A stretch of DNA of 64,000 nucleotides from Ceratorhiza oryzae-sativae. Taxonomy: Eukaryota > Basidiomycota > Agaricomycetes > Cantharellales > Ceratobasidiaceae. The stretch lies in contig JARWMV010000023.1 in NCBI GenBank assembly GCA_030998015.1, forward strand, positions 1-64,000, given 5' to 3'. A program made the translations under genes and the position numbers. The notes under the pieces are model-generated. The model did no database searches and was not told where the DNA came from. It worked only from the letters and a program-made list of their open reading frames with translations. Below, in pieces: positions 21,601 through 33,377 of this stretch (its first letter is position 1; every line of letters starts with the position of its first letter).

Positions 21601-24600
21601 TGATGGCGCCTCGTCGTATGCATCTTGTCAACGAAAGGAGCGCAAAGGTGGGGGGTGAGTAAAGATAGAGATTCGATGCTACCGCGCCAAAAATCGCAGG
21701 TCTCCACAACTCTCTGAGTTTAGCACTCGATCATTGTGTTGGAGATCTGGATCATATTCTGGCCGCCTTGAGGTATTAATTTCATGTATTTGTTCTCCCC
21801 ACCGAGTCTGCTAAACAACCAGCTCATCTATTCTTGTTAAATATATTCCAAACAGTATGATTGAACACCCCATAGCTGTCGTTAATCGTTCTAGCATGTA
21901 ATTAACTGTAACACATCTACCTAGTAAAGAGACCGAGGCGGATGAGAAGCACAGCCTCATGGAAGAAGCACAGACAGCAAAAGCAGTAAGTCCGTCACTC
22001 AATCAAGCGATTCCTTCAGGGCGCTCCCTTGCACATGCCTGGGCCGATCATGATCTCCTCTGATCCTCGTGTGCTCGGCCTACCTCCAAGTTCGAGTTTA
22101 CGAACTTGTATAATAGACGAGATCGACTTTCAGCCCGAGTGTATGAACCGTTGAGCTGGGTCAGGTATGACCTACAACGTTACTCGAATCTTCAAGCCGA
22201 GCAATCGGCCACCTGCCACCAAGTCTTTCTCGAAACAGATATAAATGTTACTTCGCCCATGGTTCTCTTGCGTTTCTGGTTGCATTTATATCTCGTCCAA
22301 GGCTCCATGATACGAAATCTATATCCGGAGCAAAACCAACCATGCAAGGTATTTTCTTAAAAGGCTTCGATCCAGACAGCTTCGATGGATACCGTGGAAT
22401 GACCCAATGGCATGGCTGTTTTCCTATCTGGTATAGAATAACAAGATGTGCCCTTTGTCCAATTGTCTCAACAAGTAGCTATCCTCGTGATTCTAATTCC
22501 ATCTGACTAATTGTGCCAGGTCTGGCGCACGGCAAGAGACCAGCCGCCATTGGTCCAGGCACCTACTTGCGTGCTGATCCTGAGGGATTACTGCATCTTA
22601 ATCACGGCGATCAGGCTACCCAGCTTGGCAGTGCCCTAGCCGAGGCGAGATCAATGTACATCAGTGGCCAACGCACCTGGAGTGCTTCAGTCCGTTTGCG
22701 TATATGGGAATGTTCTTATTCTTGTGGGAGGCGGGAAACTGCAGGGAACGCTGATCCGTATTCTATCTCCTATCACAGGTAACAAGGCTTCGCCAGCGCC
22801 AGCTCATGGATCTACCTCCGCACTGGGGGGAGGGCGATTTTCAGCGGCATTGGATCTACGAACCTTTGCTTAATTTTAGGGGTAGCCCATGTCGTGTCGA
22901 AGTGATTTTTGATAGCCAGATTACGGCTCAGAAAGCACCATTTACTCGAGTCAACGTTCAGCACACTGTCAGAATCGTCAAATCATTCTTCCAACTGAGT
23001 GATCCCGCGGATCGTTTTGTAAACAAACGGTGGAACCCCTAGGTACCCCCATACCCCTCTCGATGATGCCGTATCAAGTTTTATTCGCTGTATCCTTAAA
23101 TTGAGGGCACAATGTAGAGTGCTCGACATTCCGTCAGAGCCGAGGCGGTCGACACAACATCCCTACTTAACCCACGTCCCGGGCGACCTTAACGACCTCT
23201 CCATCTGAGTACTAGTGCAATAGAATTCTCAGAATACCTAACCAAAGCTATCAATCTAGCAGAGACATCCTTCTCCCCACCGCTTCCTGTATGCACAGGT
23301 TACGCTCTTTCAGCCACTCGAGATAACGATACGTGGAACACGTTGTATAACAGAACCCCCATATACGAGTGATGAACCAATGCCCGAAAGCAGTCCGTGC
23401 AGTCATCATCACGCACATAGTAAACACGCGCCATGATCCAGGTTTTCATAACTAAGCTTCCTCAACGAGTTGTCGAACTTTTCTGTACTCCCAAGACCCA
23501 TTGATGCCCAATCTCCTTTGCCTTTTGATGTAACCATTCCACTCGCTGTACAGATAATTGTTCGGCTAACACTGTATCAGGATTACAAGACAAGCCCACT
23601 GGGCGCCACACTAGACGGTCATGCACCCCACACGCCGTGCTTCGTTTTTAATATTTATACATTACTCTCCTGCCTGAGAAGAATATTTACAAAGCTGTTC
23701 CATCCAGGAGCCAATCACGGCGAGGGTCAAGATCTGATATATTCTAGCTCTTTTTTTTTAAGTCCGCCTTTCCGCTCAGATTCCGCCATTCACGATGCGT
23801 GGTGGCTGGCCCCAATTGATCAACTTTACGGCGCCTCGCGCAACATCGGGAACCAAGAAGAAGCAAGCTTTACGTACTCCCCCACCCAGCAGAACATCAA
23901 CAGGTAAACATTCAGTACAAGAAAGCATACTACATTGTGCGCCAAGCGACGGAGGTATCCACGCAATGAATACGTGGTTAAAACTGTCCGGGGTTTAGTT
24001 TACATCAACGCAAAGTGTTTCTAACACGTGAATCACACGATACTCTACCGAGCCACGCCGAGAAGAGATGGCTAGCGTTGTGGTCGTAGAAGGTGATGCT
24101 GCTAAACCCATAGTCCTGACATCTCGTGTTCGAATTCCTCAAACGGCCTAATCGTTTAAGAAAATATTATTAGGAATTTTAACGGAACACTGTGAAGTAG
24201 AGAAGCATATTGTCATCCCGCCAACGAGAGTATCCGCGTAACCGCATACGCCACTAAGCCCGAGGTGATATCGGTCTGGCGCACGCTCGTCGCGACAACC
24301 CAATCGGCCAAGAGTCACTGTGCCATGTCACCGAAAGACCACATAGCGCCAAACGGAAACGAGCGTCTGAGCACGTCAAACTAAGCCAAGGACGGCAAAA
24401 TCCCAAACTGGCGTGCATATGAATGTGGCTGGTTCGCCGATCAAACAGTAAAATTACCAATCGCGCCACCCCAGGCCATTTCAACCAACGTCGGTGATGA
24501 CAAAAAGCGCATTTTATTCATTCAGAGACAGGCACAAGTCTAGGGGGCGGAACAAGGGTGAGATGGAATATACACAGCAACGCGACCTTCATCACATTTC

Positions 24601-25010
24601 GTTACAAACAACAAGTACCGGACTCGCCTCGACACCAGGCCACGACAGCAAACACGACAAGGAGCACGAGGACAGCAGCGAACAAGAATACAGTGAACAT
24701 ACGACAAAGTATGGATGGGTATCGACAAATCAAACATGTCGGTGCAATAAGCCTTGTCGAACGGGTCAGCAAGGAAGGTGGGTCGAGGGCCAACGGGTCG
24801 GATCGATTCGGGGGGGGGGGGGGTGTAACAAGGCCACTCGGGGACGCAAGGGACGGGGATTAAATAGGGAGACCGGTCAAGAGTACATCAGACAGCCCAT
24901 AGCCAAGGGGAGAATGTTCAAAGGAAGCTTTGTTCTGGTGGGGAGGGGGGGAGACTCGTTCGAAGACTGGATGGTGCGTATATAAAACATGAAGGGAAAG
25001 GCATGGAAGC
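18698..25010. other. Gene-poor 6.3-kb stretch, no supported gene
   Basis: Contains many short open frames in all phases but none with a domain, a long exon or a consistent splice chain. Local oddities are a C homopolymer near 20212-20220 and a G homopolymer near 24811-24823. Plus-strand frames at 22513-23042 and 23470-23907 are the longest but are not convincing. It may be decayed repeat sequence. Confidence 0.4.
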
Positions 25011-26644
25011 TCAAGCTCGCGGGTCGCGCCCGTTGTAGCGGTCCCATTGGGGAGGCTGCGGTTGGGGTTGGGGGCTCGTCATTGGACCTTGGTTGGCTGG
25101 AGGATAGCCAACAGGGGGTTGACCATACGACTGCTGCATGGTCGGTGGGCCATACGACGTGGGAGGCGGACCATAGGCGCCCGAGTACGTACTCGGATGC
25201 GAGTATGCCATTGGCGGAGGGTACGAGGGGCGCATACTAGGGAGCGTATGGCTGTGCATCGGGGCCGGCGGGGGAGGGAGGGTCATGTTTGGGGGTGGGA
25301 GGGCCATTGACTGGCCAGGGCTCATGTGAGACGCGGACGGTGCGGGGAGATAGGGCGACGTGGCCTGGCCACGAGAAAAGGGACTATGGATAGGCGAGAG
25401 CATCGGCTCGTCGACTTCGGCTTCGCGGCGGCCCCAGCCCCTGCGACCGCTCCCGCTATCACGGGCAGGCTCCGGTTCGGAGTCGGTGGTGCGCCTGCTG
25501 CTGGAAGCGTCCGACCTGGGCTTATCCCTGTCCTCCGCGGCGCGACGACGGCCGACAGAACGAGCCATGGCCGAGTTTTCGGCGGCGAGCCGGGCCGACT
25601 TGCGGAGGAAGGCAATGTCGATGGGGGGCGGGACCTGACCGCCCGCGGGGAGGGAGCTGATAATCCTGTCGCGCTTACGCACGAGCTTTGCGTAATCTGG
25701 GGATAGACGAGGGCGCAGGGTGTGGGGTCAGGTCCCGTCGGCAGGCAGGAGGACTAGAACTCACGAAGGCCGCAAGCGTTGCAGAGGGTGCGCTGGCCGT
25801 CCGGACCGCGGCGCCATTCGGGGGTGTCGACAATCTCGCACGAGTGGCACCGGCCGGGAGGGTTGGCTCGCTGTGGAGAAGGAATTGGATGAGGTGGGGC
25901 CGGGGATAGGGTCCAGTCGTACTCACGCTCCGCTTCTTGTATTTCATCTTGACCTGCCCTGCAGCTTGGCCGGTCGCGCGGCGGGCGCGGATATCATCGA
26001 TGGCGCGGGGGCGGCGGCCTTGGCGTCGTCGTCGAGCTGGGCAGGACGCTCGGGGACGCCCTGGACAAAAGAGTCAATATCAAATGCAAAATAGGCAACG
26101 ATCGACGGACATCAAACACGTGCATGTGGACCTCCTGCGCAAACGAAACGCGGGGCGCGGTGCTCGCGCTCGATCCGGATGCTGGGCGCTCGGCGGGGGG
26201 CGACGAGGAGACACGGCGGGCCATCTGCTCGTCGGCGGCGTCCTCCCAGGGGCGCTTGGGCGGGCGGGCGGCGGAGGCGGAGGCGGAGAGCGGGGCGGGT
26301 GGCGGGGGCGGCGGGCGGAGCACTCGACACGGCGGTAGTCCTCGAGCATGGTGATGACCTCGACGGCGCGCTCGACCATGGCCGCAATCTCCGACTCATC
26401 GGGCTTGGGCGAGACCGATGCTGGGACAAGGTCAGTAACGGTTGCGCGGGACGATCGAGATACGCACCATAGTGGTCGGCAAACTGGCAGAGCACATGGC
26501 AGTTGGCGACGACCTGGACGGGGATGAGGGCGAGCACAACAGCAGCAGCGGCTGACAGACCTTTGCGAGGCGCTCGTCGCGGGGCGGGGCAGCGTAGTCG
26601 TCGTCCGAGAGCTGGAGGTCGCGGATAGGAGGGAGGCGAAGCAT
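25011..26644 (-). CDS. GATA-type zinc-finger transcription factor (single finger, CX2CX18CX2C)
   Basis: Binds HGATAR-type DNA. The finger near 25775-25855 reads [20 protein letters not shown] followed by TLCNACGL, with 18 residues between the Cys pairs, the type found in white collar-2, NsdD and Ash1-like factors. A basic segment ([10 protein letters not shown]) follows across an intron. Start chosen at ATG 26644 ([16 protein letters not shown]). Introns 26514-26560 and 26421-26467 then keep frame into a helical segment ([15 protein letters not shown], then [15 protein letters not shown]). A Pro-rich linker precedes the finger. The C-terminal 200 residues are rich in P, S, Y, Q and M and look like a disordered activation region. 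No PAS domain is seen, which argues against true white collar-2. The frame across 26000-26340 is uncertain. Confidence 0.8.
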
Positions 26645-29600
26645 CGGGCAGATCTGGCACTCCAGTCTCTGAGAGCAGGCCTTTTGTTTTCTTGCCGCCA
26701 GGGTTTCTCCCAGGGTCCATCAGGGTCTCGCCCGAATCGGGCGTGCTGTATTCGCGTTGGGCTGCGCCAAACTCTCGGGGGACCCGATCTGAGCTATCTT
26801 CATTTCCGCATCTCTGGGCCCGCCTACGGCTGTTTCCGCCGACCCCCCCGATTCCCTGTCAGGATCTCGCACTCAAAACGGCCGCACATGTACTCGGTGC
26901 GCCACCACGTGAGCCCGACCCCCCACCCCTGGTGTGCGCTTGAGACCCAAGCGCACAGAGCATCTGGCTCGCGTCGGCAAGTGAGCTATATCGGCCTTCT
27001 GTGCCCCGCTCGCAAAACTCCATCTGCCACGAGCGGATCGGCGTCTGGCTTCTTGCCTTTGACGGGCGTTGAGCCCCAATCTATACCGCACTGATATCCC
27101 TAAGCCGTCTGTTATACCGAACATTTCCGTGTTCAATACACCTGGACTGGCCGGATCTCTTGGCTTCCTCGTGATCGATTCCGCGATTCAATGTGATGAG
27201 CAGCTTCCGCTTGTTGGTCATCGTCCACCTGGGCGTCTCCGTTTGGCTAACCAATATCTTTCCACTAGGTTTCCGCATATGCAGTTCGGGTATTGATCCG
27301 TCATAATCATGCGCAACGGACTGGGCGTAAATATGTGATTGGCCAATATGACACTCCCTCACAGACATTCAGGATGTACGTTCCCCGTTGCAAGTATTGC
27401 GCCCAATTCCAGATTTTCATCGCGGACTTGATGTTTCTATCCACTACGAGATGTCATGACTCCTAGCTCCGTCGTCGATGCTTGTCGCAACTTGATTTAC
27501 TGGGATCTGATTGGTTCCTGCGGCTTCAGGGTAACGCTATTGCTATCAAAATCAGTCATAGTTGAATGTGATCGTGATCTACTTCGGCTATAGACGCCGT
27601 CTTTCAATTCAACGGCTTAACATTCACTCGCCCAAACCTCACCCAAACACGTTCTCTTTAGCGACCTGGATGGGAATTGCGGAGATCAACTGACCGTCGC
27701 CGTGCGAGATATCCTCACACTATCGCTCTGTACAAGCCATGGTTCAGTCACGGAACATCCTAGGCATGTTTCACGCAGAATCAATTCATGTTACTCGTAC
27801 CACTGGAGGAGTGCGTGATACCCACATGCGGATACCCCTACTCGTTCACTCAAACAGACAGACAGGTTGTACAAATGTTCATGTGGGTTCTCAGCAACCG
27901 GGAGGCAACCCAGACTCCTCGTGTAGATCGTTGATACCCCACGTCCGAATTTCGATTGAGTAGGTAGAACATCCTTGGCGTGCCGTTAGTTTACTCATCC
28001 ACCCAAAATGATGCTACACGGCCGTATATAGAGTGTCGATCTGCTGAAAGATCTTTGGCCGAGTCTCCTACCGAATACTTAAGCTCGAGGCTGCCATGGC
28101 AATCCACGTTGCTCAAGCGTCCCCTCTTGCGGGTCGCTTCTGCTTTGTCCAGTAACTTACCCTCTCGAAACATTCGGGGGCTCTACAATAGGTGACGCCG
28201 ATCATCCAAATGAATCATAGAGAAGCGATTCTGAGCAAGCCGTACCGCCGGCAAAAGCCAGGCTCATTCTCAACTCCCTGAAGGGACGTTGTAAACGGAG
28301 TCCATGTACAGTGTATCCTCGGATATGCTCAACATAAATTATTGACCCTATACGGAAGCCGTCGTGCCGTGTACCCTGTATAGGCATACCGAAAGCGGAG
28401 ATTGAATATATACCGAGAACCACGACTTTTCATCAATCAGGGATCCGGGAAAACGTACATTGCATCCCGACCAATGCACACCCTTTTGTCTGTCTATTCA
28501 TTTTGCAAGCCCCTGGATTAGGGTGTGCTTGTGCTTAACGCGCCACAATGAGCTTAGTACTCCGCCGTCTCGATTCTTGATTCATGTTTCTTGATTCATG
28601 TCCCGGGATTCAATCTTTCGGACCCCTCGAGATGAACAACGGGGATGTGATCTTATTGATGCTTATTTAAATATCCCAACCGGTTTCAGAAGCCAATTGA
28701 ACACATTTGGTGCACCAACCCGCGTGTTGCTTCCGTAGCGATTCCAACCACGTTTTCTTCATCTCTACAAATACGTGATGGAACCTTCGTAAGCAGCCTC
28801 TCGATGCCCGGCGATCGAGTCATTCAAACAGAGTCTAGGCCTAAATTTTCATGGTATGGTAGTCTACTTGGCCTTATTTATCTCTCGAACGTGGCGACCT
28901 AAGGTTATACTGTCATACCTGTATTGTAAGCACATAGTTGAGCACATTTGGAATATGGGATTTCATCCCCTCTAAAGTTAAAATCTGTCATGTGACGATT
29001 GTACACACAACCATGGTGGATTCCAATATTAGCATATGCTATCGGGACGGCTCGCGTACGTCCAACCCAGGCCTTGTGCCTTGGTCGCCATCTCCCGGCG
29101 TCCATTCAATCAAAGTTTAGGTCATGCAAGTCGATCACGACATCAAATTACGTTGTTAATCAAAGCCGGGTGTGGCCAAATAAATACCGAGGTATATGGT
29201 CGTGTAACCTGATTGAGTAACTCGGGGCACCGGCAATCAAACTCATGGCGTCATGTTTTTGACATGCAGCGTGAATTTACTTGCTTGGGTCGGATCTGAG
29301 ACACACAACTGTTTCATCGGAGGGTCCGTTCACACACACACACCATGTTTGTTGATTTGTCGTGCTACTAAAGCCGATAGATCCCCCCTTGGCACGCAGC
29401 CACACCCTCCCACAACCATTGAGGATCTTCTGATGAAAATGTGCATTGAATAGACTAATAGTTGCTCGCGTGGGGGGGGGGGGGGGTTACGCGCAAACGA
29501 GTTCTATTCTTCTGCAATTTTTCAACGGCTATCAAGCCGATTTCGATCCTACGGCCGAACAAAAACCTCACAAACTTTCAGCCGCGTTAGACTATCACGT

Positions 29601-30855
29601 CTATCAGACAAGAGATCTAAGCGCGCACTGGTTTGGTCTCTCCCAACCCTGCACAGGCTCAACGAAAAATTTCCCAGGTGAACTCGTGAATGTTCCTCCT
29701 GACCGGCCGAGACGACGAAGACAACTTGCCCTCGGTTCGTCGCATCAGGGTCCCATCTTGCAAAATAGCCTCGCGCTCCCATTCAGTTGTGTGGCACACC
29801 ATGACTCCCCTAACAGCAAGCAACATATCGGTCCGAACAACGTGCATCGGCTCAGCACGGGCGATCTATCGACGGCGTTCAACATCCACTTCAAGAAAGA
29901 GACGAGATCATGACATAGGACACAATAGCAGATCTAGGTGTTTTTGTGACGTATCTGGATTCCTCGTGTCGGTGGAATCACGTTGCAGGAGCACATGAGA
30001 TTACCGCGTCTCGCTCGTCAGGGGCATACATATAGCCTATACCCATGTGTAATCGGGTCCGGGCATGTCGTGTCGGCAAACTGGCCCGTGTCGACTGGCA
30101 AGATCTGATCCTGTCCCCAGTGGTATTTACGTCCTTCTCGGTCTTCCCGATTGACCTGTCAGCCCCGTCGGGCACGCGGTCCGATAACTCGATGGACATT
30201 TTACGTAGAACAAGACACATTTGCATATACCGTAGCGGAGCCGGTTCGTGTTAGGTATAGGGGCTACCCAATGTGAGGGAGTTTCAGCCAGGATTTGAAG
30301 AGTGGATCTGGCATTGTGTGGCGAATCAGATCGAGGTTGGGTGGTATATGATTACCGCGATCAACTGGGAGGTGGCTCGTCCCAAAACATCTAAGCCAGA
30401 AGCGAAAATTGTCGCCGTGGCAGATGCCTTCATGCAAGACGAATCCGTTCAACAGATCAGCGGCTGACTATGCCGAGGGGAGGCTAGCAGAGTGTATTTA
30501 TGTCAGGTAAGCGCAGGCACCCAGTGCACCCTTGACAACTTAAACCAAATTAGGCTTCGCTCGTAAACTCGACCAGCCCAACGGGACGGGACACATCCTA
30601 ATTCCATCCCTGCATAAAACTGTAACTTATCTAGCCGACAGTTTTAAGCAGATCGGGATCCACGTGGGTCATTTCCGTTGGAAACAGATTGTCCCATATA
30701 TGGTAAGTACAAGATATTTGCGTATCGGCAGTTCGGGTTCTACCTCCCGACATCAGGTGTAACTTAATCGTTGAGATGTCAACACCCGTTGCCCCATAGA
30801 TCGGGCGTGGTGTGTTTGGCTCGTCTCTGATACTACGAGATCGGACCGACTCCGG
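26645..30855. other. Gene-poor 4.2-kb stretch, no supported gene
   Basis: Upstream region of the GATA factor followed by sequence with only short frames. A G homopolymer of about 14 occurs near 29473-29486. No domains, tRNAs or repeat pairs were recognised. Confidence 0.4.
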
Positions 30856-33205
30856 TTATGCACGAGCCGGATGGAGTCGGGCCTGAGGCTGTGGCTGCGT
30901 CCTGAGCGGAAATGCACACTCGAGCACGGCGAGGTCGCCTCTCCGGCTTCCGATGAGCAGCGAGCCTCCACCCTCGTCCCAGGCAACCAGCTCGTACCCC
31001 ACTGGCGAGGTGGTTGTCCACAACGCGGTCATAGTTCGCATCACGTCCAAAGTAGAATTAATGCGCATGAGAGGAAGGAGGGGGCTAAACGGGTCTGGAG
31101 GCGTCGGAGGGGCATGTGTCGTTGGGCCTGTTTGGTGGGGAGGCGGCGGATGTATATGCGGGGTCATTTGCGGTGGCATTTGCGGCAGCAACGGCTGGGT
31201 TGATAGATGTTGGTGTGGCTGCGGCGGTAAATGAGCGTTCGTCTGCGGCATCCGTAGCATTCGTGGAACCGGGCGTGATGCCGAATTACCGTCCGGCTGA
31301 ACCATCCTAAGCAGGTCGAAGTCGGTTGGATGTCGAAATTTGACGATGTATTGTCTCGGGCCTCCACCTATGCCTAGGTTTGTAGCCAACATTACGCCTC
31401 GCCCATTCGGACCAGCTAGGATAGGCCCGTACGCCAAATGCGGGTGTTGGGGTTGCAGTGCATGCACATGAAAGACAAATTTGTAGCGCTCGGGCTCTGG
31501 TAACGGCGGCGGCGGAGGAACACGGCGGGCTGTGTGTGAGGGTGAGGGCGGCGCGGTGTGAGAAGGCGAAGGAGGGTTGGAAAAATTCGGGGTCGAAACA
31601 CTTGACGAATTAGGTGTGGGGCGGGGCGTAGGAGTTCTGAAGAGTTGGGCTGTCGCTGCGTAGTATGGCACACTGGGATCCGTCAATGGAACGGGAGAAC
31701 GGGCCACTCCAATGAGCGATATTGGCCGAACACAAATGTCAATATTCTGTATTCCAGAGGTTGAGGTCGCCGTGCGGACTTCATGGATATGAATTTTCGG
31801 ATTCTTGACAAAACTGACAGGAAATACGGCAATATCTGTGGCATAGGTTGGCGGAAGGTATTCAAAATCGCCTTGGATCACATCTAAAGAGATTATTGGG
31901 GGTTGCTGATCGTCATCAAGGATGGTAAAAATATCTCGCGGATAGACTTCAGCCGCCGAATCGCGCACTACGATGATGATGTCGGCCCCGATGGTGACGG
32001 CCCGGCACGATTGATGCTAAAAGACAGCATGTGATGAACGGTGGTATAAGATCTAGACTTCGTATTCACCTGCCACCGGACCTCCCAGTCTCTAACGGGC
32101 GCAGTCAAGCGCGTGGCCTGGCGCGTGACCCAACAGCACAAAAAGATCGTCTGGGCTGGATCACCAAGCGCATAGGCGAGCACAAAGTCTGTGAAAGCCA
32201 CAAGCGCGCCTTCGGTCATGTGTATACCGACCAAGCCGAACGACGGATCCCGAGGATCGTGCATTGGTTTGCTCAAGTGAAGCTGAAAGATCTCGGTCCG
32301 AAGTCGGGAGCGGTTTCTAGAGCAATGTTAGGAGAAGTTGGTGCTCGAGTTTGCCACTTACTTGGGGGAAAACTGTATAGCCAAGTATGTAATCTTACAA
32401 CGTCTCGGACGTGTGACCATCACATTCGTAATCCTTTCCTGTTCGTCCAACTCTCCTGCCCAGGGAAAGATTCTCCGGCACATCTGTGGATGGCTATTTG
32501 GCTCGAGCGTCCAGAGATAAACCTGCTTATGGGAAACAACCAAAAAGTATCGACCCAGAGTATCAGGAACAAATAAAATCTGTAAACAACATATAATATG
32601 AACAAAACACCTTAATCGGGATAGCAGTGTGAAAACTTGCCTGTTCCACGCCTTCAGGGGTATAATCCGAGATCTTGTGTGGAACGTGGCCCAGCTGGAA
32701 GCCTGGGTTCATCCAGTGGCGTCGCAGAATAAACGCACATCGGAGGAGTTCTTCTTGCAACGGTGGAGACGCATGTTGTGGCAAGTGCACCGGCTCGGCG
32801 CCGATGAGCAAAGGGGTTTGGCGGTAGTATTTGACCTTTTTCTTCCATATATCTAGCGCGTCTAGAGTGAATCTCTTTAGAGCGCTATTGGTCTGATGAT
32901 TGTCAGTCCGAGCCCCAGCGACTCGGGGATGACGTACATACCCTGCGGAGAGCCATTACATCTGCGAGCCCTATCATGTTTGCAATCTTGACCATTACGG
33001 CCGTGGGGAGTGCATCCAGACGGGGCTTTCCATACGAAGTATCGACCGGTCTGTCGTATGGGATAAACCTGGGTCTCCGGGCCGTCTGTTCCACCTCCAT
33101 GTATGATTCGGACTGGACGCTTCTGTCCTCGATTTCTTCGTCCAACTCCTCTTCGAGATATTCCTCCGAGTCTATCTCCATATCCAGATCATCTACGTCT
33201 GCCAT
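30856..33205 (-). CDS. F-box protein
   Basis: Likely a substrate receptor of an SCF ubiquitin ligase. Start ATG 33205 (MADVDDLDMEIDSEE), a strongly acidic N-terminus. The F-box-like segment LDALPTAVMVKIANMIGLAD is continued over an intron to MALRRV and TNSALKRF. Further introns join HTAIPIK to ILFVPDTLGRYF, and WQ to HQSCRAVTIGADIIIVVRD. The C-terminal half has beta-strand-rich segments (RYFLVVSHKQVYLWTLE, GYELVAWDEGGGSLLIGSRRGDLAVLECAF) that suggest a propeller-like fold, interrupted by a Pro-rich loop. Stop at 30856. The protein is about 750-770 residues. The fold of the C-terminal half is an inference, and substrates are unknown. Confidence 0.72.
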
Positions 33206-33377
33206 CCTTGCACGGTAAAACCCTCGCGGAGCGAAACAGAAGAGTCTTAGTTTCAAACAAATCGTCGACAAGGGTGTGGTGGTCGCCACCAGCAGGCAGG
33301 CGCGTTTGATTGCAGCCGTTTCAGGACTGGTACATCGTGGCACATATTACAAATCGCATCAAATAACCCGATCCAAT

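Noticed and set aside
26112..26720. A 202-codon minus-strand frame as the N-terminus of the GATA factor
   Set aside because: Splicing from ATG 26644 through two 47-nt introns gives a better, consistent protein. The long frame crosses both introns and becomes Arg/Pro-rich nonsense.
24811..29486. G homopolymer runs as replication origins or quadruplex regulators
   Set aside because: Isolated single runs of 10-14 G without repeated tracts; they are better treated as simple-sequence variation.
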